Below the pieces are notes generated by a model, which was given only the letters and a program-made list of their open reading frames with translations, was not told where the DNA came from and made no database searches. A program made the position numbers and the translations under genes. Shown piece after piece: positions 5,410 through 12,554 of a stretch of 15,487 bases of DNA. Source of the stretch: RGIG5612 sp963591145 (lineage in GTDB: Bacteria > Bacillota > Clostridia > Lachnospirales > Lachnospiraceae); assembly GCA_963591145.1 (NCBI GenBank), contig CAVARE010000027.1, forward strand, positions 1-15,487, written 5' to 3'. Numbering within the stretch: position 1 is the stretch's first letter; the number at the start of each line of letters is the position of its first letter.

Positions 5410-7908
5410 ATGATTTTCGATTATATCAGCAACAAACAGGCTCTTCCTTTTGAACAAAAGGTCGCCCAGAATTTCACAGCCGAGCTTCAATGGTCGCCTA
5501 ATTTTCTTATCGGAATTGTATTTTCAGGCCAGGTAACTATTCATTATGATATGAAAAAGAGAGAATTTCATCTGCATGATATTTTCTTTTTTCTGCCTAT
5601 GCAGAGCTTCTCATTCGTTTACTCAAGTGAAGATGCACGAGTCCTGTTCATTTCTATAGATGAGCCATATCTGTCCCAATTATGCAGTAATTTATCAGAT
5701 CTCAGACTGAGTCAGCATCATCTGGCTGCTAATCTGTCCAATCAAATATATGTTCAGCTGTGTACTGATTTTTCTACTATCATTTTCAATAATTTAAAGA
5801 CAGAATTCTGCACGCGCATGAGGCTGCTGTCTGCTGCAACTCATATGGCAAATGTTATATTTGAAAATTTTGGTATAATCTCTGATGAAGGTACTAATGA
5901 AAAATTGTCATCTGCAGACCGACGCACCGAGATTTTGTCATATATAAGAGATCATTATAAAAATGATATTGCAGTTACGCAGATTGCTAAGGAATTAGGT
6001 CTGCATCCGCAATACTTCTCTTCATATTTTCACAAACAGTTCGGCACAAGTTTTGTTGAATATCTGTCAAATTATCGTATAAACAGCTCACTTTATGACT
6101 TGGTTTATACTGATAACAGCATCTTAAATATAGCTCTTAATAACGGATTTCATTCACACAAGACTTATTCTATTGCCTTCAAGAAGCTCTATAACTGCAC
6201 GCCGATGGAATACAGGCGCAACAATCGTCACTATGATACTAATGAAGCCCGGGAAAAATTCGACCAGGATTCCTTCGGCAATTCGGTCGGAATCTTCTCT
6301 TACTTCCGTCAATTTCTGCAATCCGATACGAATAGTGAATCCAAATCAAGCCATCCTCGCCAGGTACGCCATCAGCAAACGATTGAAATAGACGCATCAC
6401 ATTACGGCGATAATAGTTTAAGCCATAGTTATATAAACATGCTGTCCTGCGGACGTGCATATTCTGTCCTTAGAAGCGAGGTGCAGGAACAGATACGTCA
6501 GGCACACGAGGAACTGGGTTTTACGCATCTGCGTATAAGGGATATTTTCTCTGATGATCTGAATATCTATTACGAAGACGAGATGCGTGGTCCTATCTAC
6601 AGCTGGCATTCTCTTGATGTTATATTCGATTTCATTCTCTCGATAGGTGTCATTCCATTCCCGGAGCTGGGATATATGCCCGAGCGAATGGCTTCTAAGA
6701 AGCAATACTCTGGTGTATTGTATAAGCCAAACGTCAGCATGCCTAAGGATTATAACCTATGGAGTGATATGATCAGGGCATTTCTGACCCATTATATAGA
6801 TCGTTATGGTCTGTCTGAGGTTCAGAAATGGATGTTTACATTCTGGACATCGCCAGACCTTAAAATGAAGAATCCTTACTGGAATGAGCCTCAGGAAGAA
6901 TTCTTCAAATTCTATAAGATAACATATGATGCGATAAAGTCCGTTGATGAAAGCTTAAAATTCGGAAGTGCCAACTTCTCTCCCTTCAATGGATTTCCAT
7001 GGTATGAGAACTTCTTCCAGTTCTGCTATGCAAATCATATATTCCCATCATTTGTGGACTTTCATGTATACGGAACCGAACCAATTGAGGCTGAATCGCC
7101 CCATGACACCTTCCTCAAGATACATGCTGAGAACTATTCTATCGCAAATCAGAATATCATTCATACTCACCTGCAGACCATTCATCAAATAATGAATCGA
7201 ACAGGTTTCAGAAGCCTGGATGTGATTGTTTCCGACTGGAACCTGTCATTCCTTCCTAAGGATCTGATCCGCGATTCCTGCTATATGGGACCCTTCATTT
7301 GCCATACATTGATCTCCAATATCGGTTTATATAAATCAATGTGTTTCTGGACTCTGTCTGACATTCATGAGGATGCCTTCCCCGAGAGCCGCATGTTCAC
7401 CGGAGGTCCCGGTCTCCTGGATTATCACGGGCTGAGAAAGGCAAGTTATAATGCGTTGATGCTTATTAATCGTCTGAGCAGCAATATTCTAAAAATCGGA
7501 TCTAATTATGTCTTTACAGAATCAAATGGAAGGTTCCAACTGCTGATCTATAATCTGGCCAGATTCGATCACATGTTCTCATCCAATGATCAGTCAGCCA
7601 TGGATGAATCAAGGCGTTATCAGATATATAATACCGATAATCTGTATGTGAATATCATGCTGAATCTTCCGAACGGCAACTATTATGTAAGGCGCTCCGA
7701 AGTTAACCGTTCATACGGCTCTGCTTATGACCTATGGAGCGAGGCTGGATCCCCTGCAACACTTCATAAAGAAATGGAGGATTACCTCAGGGAGAGCTCT
7801 GTCCCGCATGTGAAATACTCTCTTCATAATTCCGTCGATGTACTGGTGCTCGCTGAGGAAGTTCCCGCGCACGGAGTACTGCTGCTGGAATTTATTCCTT
7901 TTGGATGA
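5410..7908 (+). CDS. AraC-family regulator fused to a GH39-like (pseudo)glycosidase domain, first copy
   Basis: An 832-residue one-component regulator; the start is set by AAGAGGGG seven bases upstream of the ATG. Residues 1-110 read as an AraC-type cupin (FSGQVTIHY, REFHLHDIFFFLP). Residues 171-272 are a double helix-turn-helix (ILSYIRDHYKNDIAVTQIAKELGLHPQYF begins it, in part; the end is KKLYNCTPMEYRR). Residues 320 to the end resemble the TIM-barrel plus beta-sandwich of GH39 beta-xylosidases, including the late GGPGLL and RKASYNAL motifs. The family's acid/base motif W-N-E-P is W-T-S-P here (S481 for Glu), and the nucleophile motif E-W-N is D-W-N (D609), so hydrolysis is unlikely. It probably binds a sugar and controls the divergent ABC operon and itself. 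Automated pipelines may call it a xylosidase; the DNA-binding domain argues for a regulator. Confidence 0.88.
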   Translation: MIFDYISNKQALPFEQKVAQNFTAELQWSPNFLIGIVFSGQVTIHYDMKKREFHLHDIFFFLPMQSFSFVYSSEDARVLFISIDEPYLSQLCSNLSDLRLSQHHLAANLSNQIYVQLCTDFSTIIFNNLKTEFCTRMRLLSAATHMANVIFENFGIISDEGTNEKLSSADRRTEILSYIRDHYKNDIAVTQIAKELGLHPQYFSSYFHKQFGTSFVEYLSNYRINSSLYDLVYTDNSILNIALNNGFHSHKTYSIAFKKLYNCTPMEYRRNNRHYDTNEAREKFDQDSFGNSVGIFSYFRQFLQSDTNSESKSSHPRQVRHQQTIEIDASHYGDNSLSHSYINMLSCGRAYSVLRSEVQEQIRQAHEELGFTHLRIRDIFSDDLNIYYEDEMRGPIYSWHSLDVIFDFILSIGVIPFPELGYMPERMASKKQYSGVLYKPNVSMPKDYNLWSDMIRAFLTHYIDRYGLSEVQKWMFTFWTSPDLKMKNPYWNEPQEEFFKFYKITYDAIKSVDESLKFGSANFSPFNGFPWYENFFQFCYANHIFPSFVDFHVYGTEPIEAESPHDTFLKIHAENYSIANQNIIHTHLQTIHQIMNRTGFRSLDVIVSDWNLSFLPKDLIRDSCYMGPFICHTLISNIGLYKSMCFWTLSDIHEDAFPESRMFTGGPGLLDYHGLRKASYNALMLINRLSSNILKIGSNYVFTESNGRFQLLIYNLARFDHMFSSNDQSAMDESRRYQIYNTDNLYVNIMLNLPNGNYYVRRSEVNRSYGSAYDLWSEAGSPATLHKEMEDYLRESSVPHVKYSLHNSVDVLVLAEEVPAHGVLLLEFIPFG

Positions 7909-7937
7909 TTTGCGTAATCATGCAGCGATGTCAAACT

Positions 7938-7980
7938 GTGATAGCAGCTGTGCCGAAATACATCGTGCAGTTGCTATCAC
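7938..7980. terminator. Long hairpin between the convergent regulator genes, likely bidirectional terminator
   Basis: The arm at 7938-7953 (GTGATAGCAGCTGTGC) pairs with 7965-7980 (GTGCAGTTGCTATCAC) over 16 bp, with three G-T wobbles, around an 11-base loop. It fills most of the gap between the two convergent stops. Neither side carries a clear T-run, so efficiency is uncertain; it may also block transcripts running into the opposite gene. The wobble positions are asymmetric between strands, so pairing is stronger in one direction than the other. Confidence 0.6.
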
Positions 7981-7983
7981 TTA

Positions 7984-10479
7984 TCAGTCATCTATCCGCT
8001 GCACGATTGGATTAATTTCTATAAGATACAGCTCAAACGGTTCCAGCTCCGCTTCAATCGAATACATTCCATGTTTTATCCATATACGCTGCTTATGCAG
8101 ATACGGCTGCGAGATACCTCTTATGTATTCGAATTCATCCTGTGCCGTGAGCTCCTGACCACCCATGCGGATCCAATTATCGTAAGTACTGCCGTACTCA
8201 CGATTAAGTCTATGAGTGATTATCATATATTCCTGATCAGGCAGATCTGTAAGCAGCAGTGAGATCTGCTTCCGTGACTGTTCCCTGAAGGCCTCGTATC
8301 CGCTCATTTTGTCAGGATAGTCCCTCCTGGCATTGGCAAAAAGCTCCGAATAATGGCAGTAATTATAGAAAAGCACCTGAATATTCTGGCTCTGTCTTGT
8401 GACTATATATCCGTCTCCCTGCGTCAGCAGCTGATCACCGAGCCGTGCCAGCATCCAGAACGCATAGCAGGAAGGCTTCTCCAGATTCCCCTTAGTTGTC
8501 ATGCCCATGCCGCCATGGAACAGCTGATCATTTATCTCTACCTGTGCATCTGAATCAGTATATTCCCAGAAGCAAATATCAGAGAACTTATCCCAGCTCT
8601 CGAGAACATTTTTGGCAATATAGCTGGCCATATAACATGTATCATGAACCCGCTCCCGCTGAGAGATGCTGAAGTTCCACTCTTCTAGTGAGGCTCTCTC
8701 ATATGGCAGCTTATATGCACTGCACATTTTAGCAATTTCCGAGACTGTATCATCCATGAAATCAGGATCAACATTATATTGGAGATCATCCACGATCTCG
8801 TTATATTGCACATCTGACACATTTTCCAGCTCATCAAAAACAATATTGCTTCTTATAACAGGATAAAAATCAAAATTCAGACTGTCAGGCATGCAATTAT
8901 TTTTCTTGCATAAGAAGAAAAACTCCTTAAGCCACGGCTTCATACAGGATTCGATCAGAAAAGCAGGGCTGCCGAATTGAATATCCTGTCCATAGGATTT
9001 AACCGCCTTATATGTCTTATAATAGAACTTAAAATATTCCTTAACATCGGCAAATCCATGGGGCAGATCTGTCGCCTCCGGTTTGCTCCACAGATGAAAT
9101 TCCCATTTCATCACTTCATCCTGACCATATCTTAATATCAAGTGCTCAAGAAATGCCCTCACGAGGCGTTCCCATTCATTCACATCCTCAGGAAGGCTCA
9201 CGATATTGAATCTTCCATATGGGAAATTTTCCTTATTTTGGGCAAGAAGTCTGGGCATAAGTCCCAGCTGTATATGAGGTTTCAGATGCACAGACAGTAC
9301 AAAATCCAGCACCTTATCACAGTTACTGAAATAATAGCTGATCTCATTATATTTCGATACATATGCAACTCGCATGGCATCGCTCAGCATACCCATAATA
9401 ATTATATTCTTATATCCAATTTCCTTCTGCAGCTGTCTTACAATATTCTGATTCTCCGTCTGCATCAATGTGGTGGCAAATCCGCCGCCTATGCTCTGCT
9501 GCCATGAATGTACGAATTTCCCCGTCGTTTTACTAACAGATACCTTCGGTAATTTTATATATTTCGTCTGAATTCTAAAATGCTCTTCATTTAATTGCTG
9601 CTGGCATATCTCCAGATGTTCGCTGGCATTTTGAGGTATCTCTATTTTTCTGCTGGAACTGCTGCTTTTCTCATTCACAAGTTTCTTGCGTCCCTCGGTG
9701 GGCGTCATATGATATTTTCTATGATAAGCTCTGGCAAATGCTCTATAATCAGAAAATCCGCATTTCTCAGCTATTGCTGCCATATTAAGGCCGCTTCCTA
9801 ACAGCTTGTCCGCTTCCTGGAGCCTCATGAGTGTTAGATATTCTGAAAATGTGCAGCCCGTGAAATCTGAGAACATCTTAGAAAAATGTGATACAGAATA
9901 TTCTGCAACTGCCGCTGCCTCCGCAACTGAAATGTCTTTACTGAAATTATGTGCAATGAAGGTAATAGCCTTCAGAAGCGGAAACGTGTTGTCTTTTCTG
10001 TCATTATTTGGTACATGGCTGAGACATTCGGTAAGAAGGCTGACAATATGCAGGCTGTCGGCGATATTATCCATATAGTAAGTGGCACTTCTTTTTCTCA
10101 TGCCTCGTCTGATAAAGCCTGCCAGAAGCTTTCTAATATGCTGCACCTCTGCATATTCCGAATTATCCAGATAAACTACATGGAATTTAGGCAGCTTATA
10201 TTCCTGCGCCAGTCCTGATATTTTCGACATGTCAAACCGAAAACAAACCGCTATACCCTCACCATCTGACAGAGAATAGACCTCCATCGGTGAGATCAGC
10301 AGCATATTCTCTTCATTCAGATGATATGTTCTATTATTAGCATGAATCTGGGCATAGCCCTTGCTTACGAAGAACAGCTGCAGTGTCGCATCCCATGACG
10401 GAAGCTGTGAAGATATCTTAATCAATGAGATATTAACAGGAGACAGATCCATGCTAAATATCTGAGAATTTTCATCCAT
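7984..10479 (-). CDS. AraC-family regulator fused to a GH39-like (pseudo)glycosidase domain, second copy
   Basis: An 831-residue paralogue of the preceding regulator. The ATG has GAGAGGG nine bases upstream, and the gene ends in tandem stops TGA-TAA. Residues 1-110 are a cupin-like sensor region, 168-268 the AraC double helix-turn-helix (ending KYHMTPTEGRKK), and about 305-831 the GH39-like domain. One aligned stretch, RYG-x2-EV-x-KW and its surroundings, matches the first copy at 15 of 25 residues. The acid/base motif W-N-E-P is W-S-K-P (K466), but the nucleophile motif is intact as E-E-W-N (E600). Hydrolysis through the normal double displacement is therefore unlikely, though the nucleophile could still act on the ligand. 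It is divergent from the secreted esterase and probably regulates it and itself. Its inducer may be the same as, or a chemical relative of, that of the first copy. Confidence 0.87.
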   Translation of the reverse strand: MDENSQIFSMDLSPVNISLIKISSQLPSWDATLQLFFVSKGYAQIHANNRTYHLNEENMLLISPMEVYSLSDGEGIAVCFRFDMSKISGLAQEYKLPKFHVVYLDNSEYAEVQHIRKLLAGFIRRGMRKRSATYYMDNIADSLHIVSLLTECLSHVPNNDRKDNTFPLLKAITFIAHNFSKDISVAEAAAVAEYSVSHFSKMFSDFTGCTFSEYLTLMRLQEADKLLGSGLNMAAIAEKCGFSDYRAFARAYHRKYHMTPTEGRKKLVNEKSSSSSRKIEIPQNASEHLEICQQQLNEEHFRIQTKYIKLPKVSVSKTTGKFVHSWQQSIGGGFATTLMQTENQNIVRQLQKEIGYKNIIIMGMLSDAMRVAYVSKYNEISYYFSNCDKVLDFVLSVHLKPHIQLGLMPRLLAQNKENFPYGRFNIVSLPEDVNEWERLVRAFLEHLILRYGQDEVMKWEFHLWSKPEATDLPHGFADVKEYFKFYYKTYKAVKSYGQDIQFGSPAFLIESCMKPWLKEFFFLCKKNNCMPDSLNFDFYPVIRSNIVFDELENVSDVQYNEIVDDLQYNVDPDFMDDTVSEIAKMCSAYKLPYERASLEEWNFSISQRERVHDTCYMASYIAKNVLESWDKFSDICFWEYTDSDAQVEINDQLFHGGMGMTTKGNLEKPSCYAFWMLARLGDQLLTQGDGYIVTRQSQNIQVLFYNYCHYSELFANARRDYPDKMSGYEAFREQSRKQISLLLTDLPDQEYMIITHRLNREYGSTYDNWIRMGGQELTAQDEFEYIRGISQPYLHKQRIWIKHGMYSIEAELEPFELYLIEINPIVQRIDD

Positions 10480-10503
10480 ATTCTATTACCCTCTCTCTGC
10501 GAA

Positions 10504-10532
10504 ATATGACATTTGGACGTCAAATATCATAT
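10504..10532. promoter_or_regulatory. Inverted repeat upstream of the second regulator, candidate operator
   Basis: ATATGACATTTG (10504-10515) and CAAATATCATAT (10521-10532) are inverted arms matching at 11 of 12 positions, with a 5-base spacer. The right arm contains the candidate extended -10 of the regulator gene on the minus strand, so a protein bound here would block that promoter. The GACATT core is shared with the repeat at 5325-5349, which suggests related DNA specificity of the two paralogues. Confidence 0.55.
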
Positions 10533-10534
10533 CA
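10526..10534 (-). promoter_or_regulatory. Candidate extended -10 for the second AraC-GH39 regulator
   Basis: On the minus strand TGA-TATGAT matches the extended -10 pattern (5 of 6 in the hexamer) and lies about 46 bases before the start codon. The -35 position (TGTGAT at 17-bp spacing) is weak. The -10 hexamer falls inside the right arm of the inverted repeat. Confidence 0.45.
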
Positions 10535-10577
10535 ATTGCGTAAATTGTATCACATGTGGGCATAAAATAATATAATT

Positions 10578-10685
10578 TTGTATAAAATGTGCTTTTTTAT
10601 CTCATGACAGCAATTTTAACCAAAATTAAAATCGTATTTTGTATCTCTTCAATGGCATAATAATATTATCTGGCATTGTATAAAA
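10578..10685. repeat. Ten-base direct repeat in the esterase/regulator intergenic region
   Basis: TTGTATAAAA occurs at 10578-10587 and 10676-10685, 98 bp apart in the same orientation. Each copy is preceded by a GGCAT(A) element, so the resemblance is somewhat longer but gapped. AraC-family proteins often use direct repeats, and the second copy overlaps the -35 of the esterase promoter candidate. The DNA here is very AT-rich, so chance is a real alternative. Confidence 0.3.
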
Positions 10686-10706
10686 ATTTATTATCATTAG
10701 TATTAT
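10676..10706 (+). promoter_or_regulatory. Candidate promoter of the secreted esterase gene
   Basis: TATTAT (10701-10706, 5 of 6 matches) is a good -10. TTGTAT (10676-10681) is a partial -35, but the 19-bp spacing is long, which fits an activator-dependent promoter. The start codon is 28 bases downstream of the -10, behind a perfect AGGAGG (10721-10726). Confidence 0.4.
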
Positions 10707-10734
10707 AGGCAACTAAAAACAGGAGGTTTTATTT

Positions 10735-12390
10735 ATGAAAAAAGTGATGACAAAAATCGTAACGCTTGCATTAGTAGGCGGTCTGTCTATCTGCGCGGCT
10801 CCATTTGCTGTATTTGCCGGCGAGGCTGATGCTGAAAATGCTGCATCAGAAGAACAGGTAACTACCCGTACTTATGCAACCACAACCAACGGAAATGTTA
10901 TGGGATACTGCGAAAATGGTGTTGACTCATTCTATGGTATTCCATATGCCAAGGCAACCCGTTTCCATATGCCAGAGGCTCCGGATGCATGGGAAGGATA
11001 CAAGACATGCCTGATGCAGGGTGAGGTATGCCCACAGAACAAGACAACCATGGAGACATTTGACTTCATGGCATACTCTACTGAAATGGTTGAAAATGAA
11101 GAGACCATGCTTAACTTAAACGTATGGACAACCAACCTTGACAACAAGGACGGCGAACTGAAGCCGGTTATCTTCTGGATCCACGGCGGCGGATATACAA
11201 CAGGCGGATCATTAGAGAAGACTCTCTATGACGGAGCTAACTTCGCTAAGAACGAAGATGTTGTATTTATCAGTGCAAATCATCGTCTCAATGTATTAGG
11301 ATATTTTGACTTATCAGCTTATGGCGAGGAATATGCTAATTCTGGCAACCTCGGTATCGCTGACTTAGTATTCGCTCTTGAGTGGGTACGTGACAATGCT
11401 GAATATTTCGGCGGCGATCCTAACAACGTTACTATCATCGGTCAGTCAGGCGGCGGCAGCAAGGTTACAACTCTTATGTCAACACCTGCAGCTCAGGGAT
11501 TATTCCATAAGGCTGTTGTATGGTCAGGCGGCAGCGTTGCTGTAAAGCAGACAACAGAAGATACTCAGGCTAAGGCCGCAGAGGTTCTTGATATTCTCGG
11601 AATCACAGAAGAAAACATCAAGGACATCGAGACAATTGATTACACAACACTTTATGCAGCTTACAACGAGGCTGGATACTCAGCTGGTCCTACTATAGAT
11701 GGCGATTATATCCCTACAGGCACATATGAGATGTCTAAGGATATCCCTCTGCTGGCAAGCAATGTATTAGGCGAGTTCACAACAAATATTGGAAATCAGA
11801 TCTTCGCTACAGCAACTAAGGAGCTGATTGAAAGCAACGACCTGTCTATGATGACAGAGGAATCTGTATTAGCATCATTAACTGAGAAATATGGTGATGC
11901 TGATGTAGCAGCTCAGATTATTGACGCATTCAAGGAAGCATATCCTGGACACAATGTAGGTGAGGTTCTATATATCAACAACCGTGAAACCGGCATGTCT
12001 GTAATGGGTCTGTGCGAAGCTATGGAAAGCTACGGCGGCACTGTTTATACATCAATCCAGGCTGCATCATATCCATTCTTCGGCGGAATCGTTCCTATTC
12101 ATACAGCTGGTGACGTTCCATTATGGTTCAGCAACGTAAGCAAGATTCCTGCATGGGTAAGCGGTGAGACAGCTAAATTCGAAGCTCTGTCTAAGCAGAT
12201 GAGTGATGCATTAGCAGCATTTGCAAGAACAGGCACCCCAAGCACAGAAGAACTTACATGGGAGCCATGGACCAGCGAAACAGACGCTATCATGGTATTC
12301 GATAACACTAACGGCGTAACCAGCTCAATGCGTTATCATCATGAAGACGCTTTATTCGCAGCAATCCCTGCAGGCGATTCTAACTCATGA
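10735..12390 (+). CDS. Secreted type-B carboxylesterase (alpha/beta hydrolase)
   Basis: A 551-residue exported esterase; the ATG has AGGAGG eight bases upstream. Residues 1-28 form a signal peptide with a likely cut after VFA (A28). Family landmarks appear in order: CPQ (99-101), LNLNVW around 127-133, the oxyanion-hole HGGGY (150-154), and the nucleophile elbow GQSGG with S238. The acid is probably E347 (in VLGEF) and the base H456 (in IHTAGDVP). The elbow is GQSGG rather than the commoner GESAG, and the EDCLxLNV cysteine is replaced by methionine although its usual partner C99 remains. Its natural substrate is unknown; release of acetyl, feruloyl or other acyl groups from plant polysaccharide or glycosides is inferred from the locus. 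No cell-wall anchor is visible, so it is probably released or loosely held. It is divergent from the second AraC-GH39 regulator, its likely controller. Confidence 0.88.
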   Translation: MKKVMTKIVTLALVGGLSICAAPFAVFAGEADAENAASEEQVTTRTYATTTNGNVMGYCENGVDSFYGIPYAKATRFHMPEAPDAWEGYKTCLMQGEVCPQNKTTMETFDFMAYSTEMVENEETMLNLNVWTTNLDNKDGELKPVIFWIHGGGYTTGGSLEKTLYDGANFAKNEDVVFISANHRLNVLGYFDLSAYGEEYANSGNLGIADLVFALEWVRDNAEYFGGDPNNVTIIGQSGGGSKVTTLMSTPAAQGLFHKAVVWSGGSVAVKQTTEDTQAKAAEVLDILGITEENIKDIETIDYTTLYAAYNEAGYSAGPTIDGDYIPTGTYEMSKDIPLLASNVLGEFTTNIGNQIFATATKELIESNDLSMMTEESVLASLTEKYGDADVAAQIIDAFKEAYPGHNVGEVLYINNRETGMSVMGLCEAMESYGGTVYTSIQAASYPFFGGIVPIHTAGDVPLWFSNVSKIPAWVSGETAKFEALSKQMSDALAAFARTGTPSTEELTWEPWTSETDAIMVFDNTNGVTSSMRYHHEDALFAAIPAGDSNS

Positions 12391-12494
12391 TCCTGGCAAA
12401 TGACTGTCATATTTTTAGACATCATTCATATGCACAGCTGATTTTCTAAGACATTCATCCGTGCATTGAATCTATAATTTAGATTTACTCCAAA

Positions 12495-12534
12495 AAACAG
12501 CCCCGTGATGTAACTTCACATCATGGGGCTGTTT
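12495..12534. terminator. Bidirectional intrinsic terminator between the esterase and rhamnosidase genes
   Basis: The arms at 12495-12511 and 12518-12534 pair over 17 bp with one G-T wobble, around the loop AACTTC; the core is CAGCCCC against GGGGCTG. On the minus strand the stem leads into GTTTTTTG, a proper T-run, so it terminates the rhamnosidase transcript. On the plus strand it is followed by GTTTAACTCT, a shorter run, for the esterase. Upstream of it, 12391-12494 holds no gene that I can see. Confidence 0.88.
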
Positions 12535-12554
12535 AACTCTGCCAGATAATGAAG

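Noticed and set aside
5410..10479. Calling the two large proteins xylan beta-xylosidases on the strength of the GH39-like region.
   Set aside because: Both carry a complete AraC double helix-turn-helix, lack signal peptides, have lost the acid/base residue, and sit divergent to target genes as regulators do.
12391..12494. A small gene or regulatory RNA between the esterase and the terminator.
   Set aside because: No start with ribosome binding site and no stable structure apart from the terminator itself; it looks like an ordinary AT-rich 3' untranslated region.
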